Position numbers and translations under genes: made by a program. A stretch of 45,138 nt of DNA. It comes from Planobispora longispora. GTDB lineage: Bacteria; Actinomycetota; Actinomycetes; Streptosporangiales; Streptosporangiaceae. The notes below the pieces were generated by a model that saw nothing but the letters and a program-made list of their open reading frames with translations, was not told where the DNA came from and did not search any database. How positions within the stretch are numbered: the stretch's first letter is position 1; every line of letters starts with the position of its first letter. Below are positions 1 through 11,217 of the stretch, piece after piece. The stretch lies in the NCBI RefSeq assembly GCF_016863135.1, contig NZ_BOOH01000073.1:1-45138 (forward strand), read 5' to 3'.

Positions 1-3000
1 CACCCGCTCCGGCCGCACCGATGCCCGCACCAATCCCGGACGCCGCGCCCCCGCCCCGACGCCCTCGGCCAGCCACCCAGCCAACCCCGCCACCGACGGA
101 GACTCGAACACCACCCGTACCGGCAGCTCGACCCCCAGCCCCGAACGCACCCGGCTCACCAACCGCGTCGCCAGCAGTGAATCCCCGCCCAGCTCGAAGA
201 ACGAGTCCTCGACTCCGACCGTCTCCAGCCCCAGCACCTCACAGAAGATCCCGCACAGGATCTCCTCGACCGGGGTACGGGGCCCCCGCCCGGACGCCTG
301 GACGCCTGGGGCGGGCAGGGCGGTCCTGTTCAGTTTTCCGTTGGGCGAGAGCGGCAACTCGTCCAGGACCACTACGGCCGACGGCACCATGTACTCCGGC
401 AGCCTCTCCCCGGCGAACCTCCGCAGCTCTCCGGCCTCCAGATCGGCGCCGGTCGCATAGGCCACCAGCCGCCGGTCCCCCGGCCGGTCCTCCCGCGCGA
501 TCACCGCCACCGCCGACACCCCCGGATGCCGCGCGATCACCGCCTCGATCTCCCCCGGCTCGATCCGGAACCCCCGGATCTTCACCTGGAAGTCGGCCCG
601 GCCGAGGTAGTCCAGCACTCCGTCCTCACGCCAGCGCACCAGGTCCCCGGTCCGATACATCCGCCCACCCGGCTCCCCGAACGGACAGGCCACGAACCGC
701 TCCGCCGACAACCCCGGCCGCCCCAGATACCCCCGCGCCAGCTGCGGACCGGCCAGATACAGCTCCCCGGCCACCCCCGCCGGCACCGGCCGCAACCACG
801 CGTCCAGCACGTACACCCGCGTGTTCCACACGGGCCGGCCGATCGGGACGGAGACGGCGCCCGGCTCGGGACGGTGCTCCCAGAAGGTGACGTCCACCGC
901 GGCCTCGGTGGGGCCGTAGAGGTTGTGCACCGGCACGCCCAGCCGGGCGGCCGCCTGCTCGGCGAGGTCCAGCGGGAGGGCCTCGCCGCTGCACAGGACG
1001 CGGCGCAGCGGTCCCGGCTCCGGGTTCTCCGCCGCCTCTCCCAGCTCCGCCAGGAAGACGGCGAGCATGGACGGGACGAAGTGCACGGTGGTCACGGCCT
1101 CGTCCCGGATGAGCCCGGCGAGGTAGACCGGGTCGCGGTGGCCGTCGGGCCGGGCGATGACCAGGGTGGCGCCTGCCTGGAGGGGCCAGAAGAACTCCCA
1201 GACCGAGACGTCGAACCCGGCCGGGGTCTTCTGCAGGACCCGGTCGCCGGAGCGCAGGCCGTACTCCGCCTGGGTCCAGAGCAGCCGGTTGACGATCGCG
1301 CGGTGGGAGACGACGACGCCCTTGGGCCGTCCGGTCGAGCCCGAGGTGTAGATCACGTAGGCGGGGTTGTCCGGCGCGGGCCGTACGTGCGGATTCTCCG
1401 GCGAGTATCCGGCCGGGTCGGCGGTGGCCATCCAGAGGGGGTCGATCACCAGGACCGGGCGGGCGTCGGCGAGCATCGCGTCGATCCGCCCCTGCGGGAG
1501 ACCGGGGTCGAGCGGCAGGTAGGCCGCGCCCGCCTTGATCACGGCGTACATCGCGACGAGCAGGTCCAGCGAGCGGGGCAGCATCAGGCCCACGATCCGC
1601 TCGGGTCCGGCGCCCCGCTCGGCCAGCATCCGGGCCAGCCGGTTGGCCCTGGCGTTCAGCTCCGCGTAGCTCAGTTCCGTGCCCTCGAACACCAGCGCCG
1701 TCGCGTCCGGCGTGCGGGCGGCCTGCGCCTCGAACAGGTCCGTCAGCGTCACGGCCGGTACGGGGGCCGCCGTCTCGTTCCACCGGCGCAGGACCAGGTC
1801 CCGTTCGGCGGCGGGCAGGGCGTCGAGCGCCGCGACGATCCTGTCGGAGGCCGGCCCCCCGCCTGGTCCTTCCGGGTCCTCCGCGGTCAGCGCGGCGAGC
1901 AGGCGCCGCAGCCGGTCCAGCAGACGTGCGGCCTCCGCCTCGGCGAACACGTCGGGCCGGTACTGCAGGCGGAACCGGAGCCGCTCCCCCGGGATCATCA
2001 GCAGCGTGACCGGGTAGTGGGTGGCGTCGGCCACGTCGGCCGCGGTCAGCCGGAGGTCGCCGATCGCGGTGCGCGGGTCGACGGGGTAGTTCTCCATCAC
2101 CAGCAACGTGTCGAACAGGCCGCCGCGCCGGATCTCGGTCAGGCCGAGGTGGTGGTGGGGCAGCAGCTCGGCCTGCTCGTCGCGGAGCCTGCGCAGCAGA
2201 TCGCCGACCGGTTCACCGGGCTGGAGCCGGACCCGGACCGGAACCGTGTTGATGAGCAGGCCCACCATCCGCTCGGCGCCCGGCAGCTCGGCCGGGCGTC
2301 CGGAGACGGTGGCGCCGAAGACGACGTCGTCGCGGCCGGTGAGCTGGGCGAGCAGCAGCCCGAAGGCGGCCTGCACGACCGTGTTCAGCGTGGTGGAGCA
2401 GTCCCGGGCCAGCGTGCCCAGGGCCGTGGTCAGCGCGGCGTCGAGCTCGGCGGTGACGCGGGCGGGGGCGGTGGGCTCGGCGGGCGCGTGCGGGGCGAGG
2501 AGGGTGGGCTCGTCCAGTCCGTCGAGGGCCCGGTCCCACGCCTCCCGCGCCGCCGTACGGTCCTGCCGGTCGAGCCAGGCCAGGTAGTTCTCGTACGGCG
2601 GTGCGGGCGCCGCCTCGCCCTCCGCGTAGAGGGTGAGCAGCTCGGCCGCCAGGAGCGGGGTGGACCAGCCGTCGAGCAGGATGTGGTGGTTGGTCAGGAT
2701 CAGCCGGTGCGCGTCCGGCGCGAGCCGTACGAGAACGAACCGGAGCAGCGGCGGCCGGGCCAGGTCGAAACGGCGGGCCCGCTCCTCGGCGGCCACCGTC
2801 TCCGGGTCCCGACCGGAGACCTCCCGCCAGGGGACTTCGACCCGGCGGTGGATGAGCTGGACGGGGTCGTCGAGCCGGCGGAAGGAGGCACGCAGGACGG
2901 GGTGCCTGCGGACCAGCCGCTCGGCCGCCTGCCGGAGCCGGGCGGTGTCGAGGGGACCGGCCAGGTCGAGGGTGAGCTGGGCGGTGTAGACGTCCACGTC

Positions 3001-6000
3001 GAGCAGGGAGTGGAAGTACAGGCCGCGCTGGAGCGGGGCGAGCGGCCAGACGTCCTGGAGATCCGGGCCGGAACCCGTCGGGACACCAGGGCCGGAACCC
3101 GTCTGGACACCCGGGCCGCTGAGCGCTCCGGCGCCCTCCGGGACCGTCAGGCCGTCGAGCTCGCGCTGGGTCAGCGGGGCGAGCACGTCGGAGGGGGTCA
3201 GGCCGCCTCCGGAGTGCCGGGAGATCCCGGTGAGCGCCTCGCACCAGGCGGTGGCCAGGGCGACGATCTCCTCCTCGGAGTAGGCGGTCCCGGCCCAGGT
3301 CCAGGTGGCGCGGAGGGTGTCGCCCAGGACGACGGCGTCGATCTGGATTGCGTGCCGGAGCGGGGCGGCGGCGTCCTGACCGCCGGACAGGCCGCCGTCG
3401 ACCGGTTCCCAGTCCCCGCCCGAGGCGGTGACGCGGCCCAGGTAGTTGAAGCCGATCTCCGGCTGGGGGAGCGCGGCGAGCGCGGGGGCGGTGTCCGGGT
3501 TGAGGTAGCGCAGCAGGCCGTAGCCGAGCGGGCCGGGCAGGGCGCGCAGCTGTTCCTTGACCCGCTTGACCGCGTGCCCGGCCGCGGGGCCGCCGCCGGC
3601 GAGATCGGCCCATTCGAGCTCGCCCGCGTCGATCCTGGCGGGATGCATGCTGGTGAACCAGCCGACGCTCCTTGACAGGTCCGCGCCGGGGAACAGATCC
3701 TCCTGCCTGCCGTGTCCCTCCAGATCGACGAGCACGTCACGCCGTCCGCCCCACCGCGCGACCGCCGCCGCGAGCCCGGCGAGCAGCACGTCGTCGGCCC
3801 GCCCGTGGAACGCGGCGGGCACCCTGCTCAGCAGCGGCCCCGTGACCTCGCCCGCGAGCTCCACGACCAGCTCGCCCCGCTGCCCCCACGTTCCCCACCG
3901 TCGAGGTACGGCGCCCTCGCTCCCGCTCGGGATCCCATCGCCGCCCGGCACGGGAAGAACGGCACCGGCCCCCGTACCCGGCGAAGCGGCGGCACCCGTA
4001 CCCGGTGGCGTGGGGGGAGGGGTGATCCGAGCCGGGGCGAGGGTGGGCGGGGGGTCGGCGAGGAGGGCGGTCCAGGTGGCGAGCTCGGCTGTTCTGGCCT
4101 GCGCCTCGGCGTGGAGGCGGTGGGCCCAGGCGCGGAAGGAGGTGGTCACCGGGGCGAGGGAGGCGGGGCGGCCCTCCGTCGCGGCGGACCAGGCCGCGAA
4201 CAGGTCGGGCAGGAGGATGCGCCAGGAGACGCCGTCGACCACCAGGTGGTGGAGGACGAGCAGAAGGCGGCCGGAGCGGCCGGGGCCGGCGTCCAGCCAG
4301 ACGACCCGGACCGTCGCCCCGCTCGCCGGGTCGAGCTCCGCCTGGGCCAGGGCGGAGTGCTCCTCGACCGCCTCGGCCAGCCTCTCGTCGGACGGCTCAC
4401 CGGAGGTCCCCGCCGGGAACGGCTCCGCCCCGGGCTCCTCGTCCCCAGGACTTCTCCCGGGGGATCCCGCTCCGGACGACGTCTCCGCCGAAGCGCCTGC
4501 GACCTCGGCCGGATCCACGACCGGGATCTCGCCTGCGACCGCGGCCTCGCCGCCGACCCCGACCCGCCGTACGCAGTCCTCCGCCCGGACCGCTCCCCGC
4601 GGCATGATCTCCAGTCCGCCGGGCGTCGTCCGCAGGCGCAGGGCGTCGTGGTGGTCCAGTACGGCCTGCAGCCCGGATGTCAGGTGGCCGAGGCCGAGAC
4701 CCGGCGGGACCCGGAGCGTCACGCTCTGGCAGAAGCCCGCGACCGGCCCGCCCGCCTCCGCCAGCCACGCGATGATCGGGGTCGCCGGGACCGGTCCCAC
4801 CGGCCCCACCGCGTCGCCGCCGTCCGCCGCGCCGGGGCTTTCGCCGGTCTCCTCGGCGGCGAGGGCCAGCGCCTCGGGCGTCTGGTCCTGGAACACCTGC
4901 TTGGGGGTGATGCGAAGCCCCGCCTCGCGGGCCCTGGCGACGAGCTGGATCGCGACGATGCTGTCGCCGCCCAGGTCGAAGAAGCCGTCGTCGGCGCCGA
5001 CCCGGTCCAGGCCGAGGACCTCGGCGAACAGTCCGCACAGCAGCCGCTCCCGTTCGCTCTCCGGCTCCCGGCCCCCGCTCTCGCGGTCCGGTGCGGGCAG
5101 GGCCCGCCGGTCGATCTTGCCGTTGGCGTTCAGCGGGAGGGCGTCGAGCACGACGACCGCGCCCGGCACCATGTACTCCGGCAGCGACCGCCGGGCGAAG
5201 GCGCGCAGCGCGTCCGGGGAGAGCGTGCCCGCGGACCTCGCGGGGCCCGCGGAACTCACCGTGCCCGCACCCCCTGCGGCTTCCGCAGACCTCGCGGCAC
5301 CCGCGGCGCCCGCGGCGCTCACGACGTAGGCGACCAGCCGCCGGTCCCCCGGCCGGTCGTCGCGGGCCAGGACGACGGCCTGCTCGACCTCCGGGTGGGA
5401 GGCGAGCACCGCCTCGATCTCGCCCAGCTCGATCCGGAAGCCCCGGATCTTGACCTGCCGGTCGGCCCGGTCCAGGTAGTGGAGCTGGCCGTCGGCGCGC
5501 CACCGGACCAGGTCGCCGGTGCGGTACATGCGCCCGCCGGGGGTGAACGGGTCGGCGACGAACCGCTCCGCGGTCAGGCCGGGCCGGTTCAGGTATCCCC
5601 GGGCCACGGCGGGACCGGCGACGTAGAGTTCGCCGGTCCCGCCGAGCGGGACCGGGCGCAGGCCGGCGTCCAGGACGTGCAGCCGGGCGTCGTAGACGGG
5701 ACGGCCGATCGGGATGTCGTCGGGCGAGGTCAGCGGGTCGCTGGTGGTGACGACCACGGTGGTCTCGGTCGGCCCGTACACATTGATCATCCGGCGTCCC
5801 GCGGCCCAGCGCCGGACCAGCTCCGGGCGGCAGGCCTCGCCGCCGACCAGCAGCGCGCGCAGGTCGGGCAGCGGCCTCTCCGGTACGGTGGCCAGCGCGG
5901 CGGGCGTGACGAACGCGTGCGTGATCCGCGCCTCGGCGAGGAACCGGCCGAGCGGCTCGCCGCCGTACACCCCGGTGGGCGCGAGCACCAGCGCCGCGCC

Positions 6001-8193
6001 CCCGGCGAAGGCCATCAGCCACTCCAGCACCGCCCCGTCGAACCCGATCGAGGCGAACTGCAGGACCCGCGCGTCCGGGGTGACCGCGTACCGGTCGATC
6101 TCGGTCCGCGCGTAGGCGGGCAGGCCCGCGTGGGTGACCACCACGCCCTTGGGGCGGCCGGTGGAGCCGGAGGTGTAGACGACGTAGGCGGGGTGGCCGG
6201 GCAGGATCGGGACCCGCGGGTCGGTGTCGCGCGGCTCCCCGGCCGTCCCCGTCCCGGGCGAGCCGTCACCGCTCCCTCCGTAGTCGCCGTAGTCGCCGTC
6301 GCCACGATCGCCGTACTCGCCGTCGCCGTGGCCGCTGTCGCCACGGCCGCCGTTCCACTCGTCCAGGTCGACGATCTCCATGCCGTCCGGGCGGATCGCC
6401 GCGATCGCGGCGGTGGTCCCGCCGCCGGTCACCGTGATCGGCGGGGCGGCGTCGGCGAGCATCACCGCCAGGCGCTCGGCCGGGTGCTCCGGGTCGAGCG
6501 GGAGGTAGGCCGCGCCGGACTTCAGGATGGCCAGGAACGCCACGACCATGTCGGGCGAGCGCGGGACCGAGAGGCCGACGTAGCGGCCCGGGCCCGCGCC
6601 CAGGGCGATCAGGCGGTGCGCCAGCCGGTTGGCGCGGGCGTTCAGCTCCGCGTAGGTGATCTCGGTCGTTCCGGTCGTTCCGGTCGTCCCGGTGCCCCCG
6701 GCGACGACCGCGACGGCCTCGGGGGCACGCCGCACCTGCTCCTCGAACAGGTCCACGGCCGTGCCGGGCGGCACGTCGCGCGGGGCGGAGCCCCACTCGG
6801 CCAGGAGCGTGCGCTCGGCGTCGTCGAGCAGTTCGATCGAGCCGACGCGGCGGCCGGGGCCGGCCTGGGCGATCTGGGCGAGGAAGCGCAGGAAGCGGTC
6901 GTGGTGGTCGGCCAGCTCGGCCTCGCCGTACAACTCGGGGTGGCCGTCGAAGTCGACGCGCACGCCGCGGCCGTCGGAGCCGTCGTAGAGGTTGATCGAC
7001 AGGTCCTCGACCGGGCCGGTGGCCAGCGCGTGCGCGGTGGCGGCGTGCCCGGCGAACTTCAGGTCGTAGTCGAACCGCATGATGTTGACCACCGGCCCGA
7101 ACAGCCGCCCGCGCACCTCGCGGCGGAGGTCCTCGTAGCGGTAGCGCTGGTGCGCCAGCAACCGCCCGACCTCCCGGGTGACCTGCGCGACCAGCTCGCC
7201 GAGTGTCGTCTCCGGCGGTACGGCCAGGCGCAGCGGGAGCACGTTGGAGAGCATCCCCGGGGTACGGCGGGCGGCCGGCGTGGTCCGGGCGGTGACCGCC
7301 AGGCCCAGGACGACCTCCCGGGCGCCGCCGAGCCGCGCGACGAAGGCCGCGATGGCGGCGATCACCAGTCCCGGGACGGACGTGCCGTGCGAGAGCGCCG
7401 CCTCGGTGAGCGCGGCGGCGTCCTCGTGCCGCATCGTCGTGCTCCGGCGGTGGAAACGCGAGGTGGCGGCCGTACCGGACGGCGCCGTACCGGAGGACAG
7501 GGTCGGCACGGCGGGCAGGTCGTCGAGCACGGCCAGCCAGTGGCGGCGGTCGGCCTGGTGGCGGGCGGAGGCGCGGTAGGCGGCGTCCTCCTCCAGCAGG
7601 GTCGCCAGCGAGCCGAGGTTCCCCGGCTCCGGGTCGCGCCCTTCGGCCAGCGCGGTGTAGACCTCCGCCAGGCGCTGGGCGATCATCGGCCCGCTGTACC
7701 CGTCCATGATCACGTGGTGGCATCGCAGGTACCAGAAGTAGCGGTCGTCGGCGACGCGCAGCAGCGCGGTGGCGATCAGTCTCTCCGCGGAGAAGGGCGA
7801 CCCCAGCTCGGCCCGCATCCAGTCCAGGGCGGTCCGCTCGTCCCCCAGGTCGAGGAAGGGGCACTCCAGCTCCCGTTCCTCGACGACCTGCCACTCCCCC
7901 GGTCCCGCGGCCCCCGCAGCACGCCCGTCGGCTGTCCCTCCGGCACGAGGTCCCGCGCCGCTCCCGTCACCCGGTCCCGGAGCGGGCCCGTCCTCGACGA
8001 TCCGCAGGTGGACGGCCTCGGCCTCGCGCGCCGCCCGCCGGACCGCGGCGGCGAAGACCTCCGGGTCCACCGGTCCCGATATCTCGATGTACTGGGCGAT
8101 GTGAATCGGGTCCCCGGGCGTCAGCCGCTGGGCACGCCAAATTCCACTCTGCGCTGCGGACAATGGCAGAAATGAATTCACGATATGCACCAT
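1..8193 (-). CDS. Non-ribosomal peptide synthetase, C-A-PCP-E-C-A-PCP, partial (continues past left edge)
   Basis: Builds a peptide on carrier domains. In order over 2731 visible residues: C1 (HHVIMDGY near 159, start resembling Ent[11 protein letters not shown]), A1 ([11 protein letters not shown] near 675), PCP1 (LGGDS, Ser1078), E ([10 protein letters not shown] at 1314; [10 protein letters not shown] and GWFTS motifs), C2 (HHILLDGWS at 1835), A2 ([11 protein letters not shown] near 2285), PCP2 (LGGDS, Ser2672). The A1 pocket read by alignment to GrsA is D-G-L-F-L-G-V-V-V(-K), eight of ten to the classic isoleucine code, so a branched aliphatic residue is likely and is epimerised to D. The A2 pocket D-V-W-H-L-S-L-V-D(-K) is the serine code, and its surroundings match EntF closely. 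ATG 8193 has GGAAAG seven bases upstream; ATG 8208 is an alternative. No terminal thioesterase is visible because the gene is cut. It follows the MMPL gene by about 150 bp. Confidence 0.95.
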   Translation of the reverse strand, partial: MVHIVNSFLPLSAAQSGIWRAQRLTPGDPIHIAQYIEISGPVDPEVFAAAVRRAAREAEAVHLRIVEDGPAPGPGDGSGAGPRAGGTADGRAAGAAGPGEWQVVEERELECPFLDLGDERTALDWMRAELGSPFSAERLIATALLRVADDRYFWYLRCHHVIMDGYSGPMIAQRLAEVYTALAEGRDPEPGNLGSLATLLEEDAAYRASARHQADRRHWLAVLDDLPAVPTLSSGTAPSGTAATSRFHRRSTTMRHEDAAALTEAALSHGTSVPGLVIAAIAAFVARLGGAREVVLGLAVTARTTPAARRTPGMLSNVLPLRLAVPPETTLGELVAQVTREVGRLLAHQRYRYEDLRREVRGRLFGPVVNIMRFDYDLKFAGHAATAHALATGPVEDLSINLYDGSDGRGVRVDFDGHPELYGEAELADHHDRFLRFLAQIAQAGPGRRVGSIELLDDAERTLLAEWGSAPRDVPPGTAVDLFEEQVRRAPEAVAVVAGGTGTTGTTGTTEITYAELNARANRLAHRLIALGAGPGRYVGLSVPRSPDMVVAFLAILKSGAAYLPLDPEHPAERLAVMLADAAPPITVTGGGTTAAIAAIRPDGMEIVDLDEWNGGRGDSGHGDGEYGDRGDGDYGDYGGSGDGSPGTGTAGEPRDTDPRVPILPGHPAYVVYTSGSTGRPKGVVVTHAGLPAYARTEIDRYAVTPDARVLQFASIGFDGAVLEWLMAFAGGAALVLAPTGVYGGEPLGRFLAEARITHAFVTPAALATVPERPLPDLRALLVGGEACRPELVRRWAAGRRMINVYGPTETTVVVTTSDPLTSPDDIPIGRPVYDARLHVLDAGLRPVPLGGTGELYVAGPAVARGYLNRPGLTAERFVADPFTPGGRMYRTGDLVRWRADGQLHYLDRADRQVKIRGFRIELGEIEAVLASHPEVEQAVVLARDDRPGDRRLVAYVVSAAGAAGAARSAEAAGGAGTVSSAGPARSAGTLSPDALRAFARRSLPEYMVPGAVVVLDALPLNANGKIDRRALPAPDRESGGREPESERERLLCGLFAEVLGLDRVGADDGFFDLGGDSIVAIQLVARAREAGLRITPKQVFQDQTPEALALAAEETGESPGAADGGDAVGPVGPVPATPIIAWLAEAGGPVAGFCQSVTLRVPPGLGLGHLTSGLQAVLDHHDALRLRTTPGGLEIMPRGAVRAEDCVRRVGVGGEAAVAGEIPVVDPAEVAGASAETSSGAGSPGRSPGDEEPGAEPFPAGTSGEPSDERLAEAVEEHSALAQAELDPASGATVRVVWLDAGPGRSGRLLLVLHHLVVDGVSWRILLPDLFAAWSAATEGRPASLAPVTTSFRAWAHRLHAEAQARTAELATWTALLADPPPTLAPARITPPPTPPGTGAAASPGTGAGAVLPVPGGDGIPSGSEGAVPRRWGTWGQRGELVVELAGEVTGPLLSRVPAAFHGRADDVLLAGLAAAVARWGGRRDVLVDLEGHGRQEDLFPGADLSRSVGWFTSMHPARIDAGELEWADLAGGGPAAGHAVKRVKEQLRALPGPLGYGLLRYLNPDTAPALAALPQPEIGFNYLGRVTASGGDWEPVDGGLSGGQDAAAPLRHAIQIDAVVLGDTLRATWTWAGTAYSEEEIVALATAWCEALTGISRHSGGGLTPSDVLAPLTQRELDGLTVPEGAGALSGPGVQTGSGPGVPTGSGPDLQDVWPLAPLQRGLYFHSLLDVDVYTAQLTLDLAGPLDTARLRQAAERLVRRHPVLRASFRRLDDPVQLIHRRVEVPWREVSGRDPETVAAEERARRFDLARPPLLRFVLVRLAPDAHRLILTNHHILLDGWSTPLLAAELLTLYAEGEAAPAPPYENYLAWLDRQDRTAAREAWDRALDGLDEPTLLAPHAPAEPTAPARVTAELDAALTTALGTLARDCSTTLNTVVQAAFGLLLAQLTGRDDVVFGATVSGRPAELPGAERMVGLLINTVPVRVRLQPGEPVGDLLRRLRDEQAELLPHHHLGLTEIRRGGLFDTLLVMENYPVDPRTAIGDLRLTAADVADATHYPVTLLMIPGERLRFRLQYRPDVFAEAEAARLLDRLRRLLAALTAEDPEGPGGGPASDRIVAALDALPAAERDLVLRRWNETAAPVPAVTLTDLFEAQAARTPDATALVFEGTELSYAELNARANRLARMLAERGAGPERIVGLMLPRSLDLLVAMYAVIKAGAAYLPLDPGLPQGRIDAMLADARPVLVIDPLWMATADPAGYSPENPHVRPAPDNPAYVIYTSGSTGRPKGVVVSHRAIVNRLLWTQAEYGLRSGDRVLQKTPAGFDVSVWEFFWPLQAGATLVIARPDGHRDPVYLAGLIRDEAVTTVHFVPSMLAVFLAELGEAAENPEPGPLRRVLCSGEALPLDLAEQAAARLGVPVHNLYGPTEAAVDVTFWEHRPEPGAVSVPIGRPVWNTRVYVLDAWLRPVPAGVAGELYLAGPQLARGYLGRPGLSAERFVACPFGEPGGRMYRTGDLVRWREDGVLDYLGRADFQVKIRGFRIEPGEIEAVIARHPGVSAVAVIAREDRPGDRRLVAYATGADLEAGELRRFAGERLPEYMVPSAVVVLDELPLSPNGKLNRTALPAPGVQASGRGPRTPVEEILCGIFCEVLGLETVGVEDSFFELGGDSLLATRLVSRVRSGLGVELPVRVVFESPSVAGLAGWLAEGVGAGARRPGLVRASVRPERV

Positions 8194-8309
8194 CGCCACG
8201 CTTTCCATCTGGACCGTCGAGAAGCCGGATGCGTGCGTATCAGCACTTCACAGGGGTACAAGCGCATTGTGTGCGACACCCCTGCTCCCTATTTGTTACT
8301 CGAAAGTAA

Positions 8310-8323
8310 ATCACAGGTGTGAT
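8310..8323. promoter_or_regulatory. Inverted repeat between exporter and NRPS genes
   Basis: The sequence ATCACAGGTGTGAT has perfect 6-bp arms around a 2-bp centre. It sits about 115 bp upstream of the NRPS start in the only sizeable gap of the operon. A second 10-bp palindrome, AATCGCGATT, lies at 8336-8345. The position suits an operator for a separate NRPS promoter, but I recognise no regulator family for it and saw no convincing -35/-10 pair. Confidence 0.35.
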
Positions 8324-8346
8324 CTACCTCGCAATAATCGCGATTG

Positions 8347-10947
8347 TCACTTGCCGCTAAATTCCCCCTCCCTTTTTTCGCGTTTCCCCAAGGTCGCGGG
8401 GCCGGATCTGAGCATGACGCGCGGACGGACGAGCCGCCGGGGCGCCTTGAGCATCACCTGCGGCCGCACCCGTGAGGCCCGGAACCTGGCGAGGGGGGTG
8501 CCGCCGCGCCACCAGCGGAAGCCCCGGGCCAGCCGGCCGGGCCACCAGATGGCGTCGCCGACGTCCAGGGTCAGCGCGGTGACCAGAACCGAGCGGACGA
8601 TCATCGTGTCGAGGAGCACGCCCACGGCCACCGCGAAGGCGATCTGCACGGTCTGGGAGAGCGGGAGCACCACCAGCACCGCGAAGGTCCCCGCCAGCAC
8701 GACCCCGGCCGAGGTGATCACCCCGCCGGTCGCCTCCAGGCCGAGGACCGCGGCGCGCGCCGTACTGTGCCGGTGGGCCTCCTCGCGCACCCGGTGCATC
8801 AGGAAGATGTTGTAGTCCACGCCGAGCGCCACCAGGAACACGAAGACCAGCAGGACGAACCCCTGGTCCACCCCGGCGAAGCCGAACAGGTGGGTGAAGG
8901 CCAGCGCGCTGATCCCCAGCGTGGCCAGGAACGACACCACCACGGTCAGCAGCAGCAGCAGCGGCGCGATCAGCGAGCGCAGCAACAGGGCCAGCACCGC
9001 GAAGACCACCAGCAGCACCAGCGGGATGATCACCTCGCGGTCCCGCTCCGCGCCCCGCTCCAGGTCGGCGATGAGCGCGACGTTCCCGCCCACGTTCACG
9101 TCGGGGGCGGCCACGGCGCGCAGCCGGTCGCGCAGGGCCATCACCTCCTGCCGCTCGGACTCCTCGCCGTCGCCCGAGCGCACGGTCACGTTGAGCAGGA
9201 TGTCGCCGTTGCCCGCGGCGCCCAGGGAGATCGCGGTGACCTCGGGCCGCCGCGCGGTGTCCACGATCACGTCCTTGACGTACTGCTCGGTCGTGACGAC
9301 CTGGACCGGATCGGAGGTCGCGGCCGGGAAGTGCCGGGCGGCGACCTCCTGCCCGACGACCGAGTCCGGCCTGCCGAGGAACACGTCGGCGTTGTCCAGC
9401 CCGCCCTCCCGGTAGGCGACCAGCCCGGTCGCGCACGCCGCCAGCGCGGCGAAGGTGACGATCCACACCAGCCGGGGATTCCTCGCGATCCGGCGGCCCA
9501 GGTTTCCCCACACCCCGCTCCCGGCCTCCGGCCCCGCGTCCCCGGCGTGCCGCGCGGTCGCGATGTGCCCGGCGGTCACGGTATGCCCGGCGGTCGCGGC
9601 GGGCTCGGCCGCATGCGGGTCGTAGCGCGGGATCATCGGCCAGAACACCCACCGCCCGAAGATCACCATGACCGCGGGGAGCAGCGTCATCATCGCGAGC
9701 ATCGCGCTCGTCACGCCGACCGCCGAGACCGGTCCCAGCCCCTTGGTCGAGTTGAGCTCGGCCACCACCAGGCAGAGCAGCCCGGCCACCACGGTCGCCG
9801 CGCTGGCCACCACCGCGGGCCCGGCCCGGCGCAGCGCGATCGCCATGGCCTCGTGCCGGTCCTCGTGTCGGCGCAGTTCCTCCCGGTAGCGGGCCACGAG
9901 CAGCAGCGCGTAGTCGGTGCCCGCGCCGACCACCAGGACCATGAGCAGGGAGACCGCCACGCTGCTGACCGTGATCACCCCGGCCGCGGCCAGTCCGTAG
10001 TTGACCCCCATCGCCAGCGACAGCCCGATCCCCACGATGCCCAGCGGGAACAGCCACAGGACGACGCTGCGATAGGTGATCAGCAGCACCACCACCGCCA
10101 CGCCCATCGCGGCCAGCAGCAGGTCGGTGTCCACGGTGGAGAAGACCGCCAGCGCGTCGGCCTGGAAGCCGACCATGCCGGTGACGTGCGCGGCCAGCCC
10201 GGCCGGGCGCCCGTCGTCGAGGACCTTCCGCACCCGGTCGATGACCCGGGCCGTCTCGCGCCCGCCGTGGTCCTTGACGATGACCACGACCTGGACGGCC
10301 TCGCCGTCCTTGGACCGCTGCGCGACGAGCAGCTTGATGGTCTTGGTCAGCTTGGGGATCTGCAGCTTCTCCTCGACCGCCCGGAGCTCGTCGGGCAGCC
10401 TCCCCTCGGCGTCGCGGTACGGCTCCAGCTCCCGGTCCAGGTCCTCGCGGTCGAAGGTCTTGCCCCCGGTCGGCGCGGGCAGTTCGGCGACCACCCCGTC
10501 GATCCCGGCGAACGCCTTCATGTCCCGGTCGATCTCGTCCTCGTCGGCGCGGGTGATGCCGCCCCGCCGCTCGTAGACGATCGTCGCCGGGGAGAGGTTC
10601 TCGCCCTGCATGCCGAGGATGCGCTTGACCGCCTGCGCGGAGTCGGCGCTGCCGGGCAGGTAGGCGGCGATGTCGTCCTTCTGCACCGACTCCAGCCGCC
10701 CGGCGAAGGACCCGGCGACGGCGATGACGCCCAGCCAGACGACCAGCACCAGCCACTTGGTACGGCGCCCGCACAGCAGGTCGGCGATCCTCCGGCCGGA
10801 CCAGGGACGACCGGAGGGCGGCGTGGACGAGGGCCCGGACGAGGGCCCGGGTGGCGGCGGGGAATCCGGGCGGCGTGGCAGCAGCCCGGGCACCACGCCG
10901 GACACCCGGCGGCCGGGCCGCGGACCCGACGGCGGCCGACCGGACAT
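8347..10947 (-). CDS. MMPL-family (RND superfamily) lipid/lipopeptide exporter
   Basis: Predicted proton-driven exporter of 866 aa in the cytoplasmic membrane. The N-terminal ~55 residues are Pro/Ser/Gly-rich and cytosolic. A first membrane segment (LVLVVWLGVIAVAGSFAG) precedes a large extracytoplasmic domain. Two blocks of membrane helices follow, each with the Asp-Tyr pair expected for the MMPL proton relay (GTDYALLLVARYREE and GVDYNIFLMHRVREE). The order matches mycobacterial MmpL proteins, which export lipids and siderophores. ATG 10947 shares its A with the TGA of the ACP gene (TGATG), indicating translational coupling. Linkage to FAAL, ACP and NRPS suggests it exports the acylated peptide product; this is inference from context. 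Confidence 0.93.
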   Translation of the reverse strand: MSGRPPSGPRPGRRVSGVVPGLLPRRPDSPPPPGPSSGPSSTPPSGRPWSGRRIADLLCGRRTKWLVLVVWLGVIAVAGSFAGRLESVQKDDIAAYLPGSADSAQAVKRILGMQGENLSPATIVYERRGGITRADEDEIDRDMKAFAGIDGVVAELPAPTGGKTFDREDLDRELEPYRDAEGRLPDELRAVEEKLQIPKLTKTIKLLVAQRSKDGEAVQVVVIVKDHGGRETARVIDRVRKVLDDGRPAGLAAHVTGMVGFQADALAVFSTVDTDLLLAAMGVAVVVLLITYRSVVLWLFPLGIVGIGLSLAMGVNYGLAAAGVITVSSVAVSLLMVLVVGAGTDYALLLVARYREELRRHEDRHEAMAIALRRAGPAVVASAATVVAGLLCLVVAELNSTKGLGPVSAVGVTSAMLAMMTLLPAVMVIFGRWVFWPMIPRYDPHAAEPAATAGHTVTAGHIATARHAGDAGPEAGSGVWGNLGRRIARNPRLVWIVTFAALAACATGLVAYREGGLDNADVFLGRPDSVVGQEVAARHFPAATSDPVQVVTTEQYVKDVIVDTARRPEVTAISLGAAGNGDILLNVTVRSGDGEESERQEVMALRDRLRAVAAPDVNVGGNVALIADLERGAERDREVIIPLVLLVVFAVLALLLRSLIAPLLLLLTVVVSFLATLGISALAFTHLFGFAGVDQGFVLLVFVFLVALGVDYNIFLMHRVREEAHRHSTARAAVLGLEATGGVITSAGVVLAGTFAVLVVLPLSQTVQIAFAVAVGVLLDTMIVRSVLVTALTLDVGDAIWWPGRLARGFRWWRGGTPLARFRASRVRPQVMLKAPRRLVRPRVMLRSGPATLGKREKREGEFSGK

Positions 10948-11216
10948 CAGGCGGTGCTCAGCCTCCCCCGGATGTGATCGGCCATGGCCTCGACAGTCGG
11001 GTGCTCCCAGGCCAGGGTGGGCTCGATCTCCAGCCCGTACTCGGCCTCGATGTCACCGCAGAGGCTGAGCGAGTAGACCGAGTCCATGCCGTACTGGGCG
11101 ACCGGGACCAGCGGGTCGATCTCCTCCGGCGCGCGCATGACGTAGGAGCCCACCTGGGCCCGCAGCCAGTCGCGGATGGTGTTCAGGTCGACGGCGATCC
11201 CGGCGTCGGCGGACAT
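10947..11216 (-). CDS. Acyl carrier protein
   Basis: An 89-aa free-standing carrier protein. The phosphopantetheine site is GMDS with Ser46, followed by the usual helix (VYSLSLCGDIEAEYGLEIEPTLAWEHPTV). In FAAL systems the carrier accepts the acyl-adenylate product and hands the acyl chain to the first condensation domain. It starts one base after the FAAL stop codon (TGACATG) and overlaps the MMPL start, so it is the middle gene of a tightly coupled trio. The acceptor is presumably C1 of the NRPS. Confidence 0.93.
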   Translation of the reverse strand: MSADAGIAVDLNTIRDWLRAQVGSYVMRAPEEIDPLVPVAQYGMDSVYSLSLCGDIEAEYGLEIEPTLAWEHPTVEAMADHIRGRLSTA

Positions 11217-11217
11217 G

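Noticed and set aside
526-8175. Very long open frames on the plus strand opposite the NRPS
   Set aside because: They lack any recognisable domain, are dominated by Arg/Gly/Pro, and mirror the minus-strand NRPS codons; they are GC-bias shadows.
8767-10977. 736-codon plus-strand frame opposite the MMPL gene
   Set aside because: Composition is His/Gln/Arg-rich with no fold, while the minus strand encodes a complete MMPL protein with operon overlaps.
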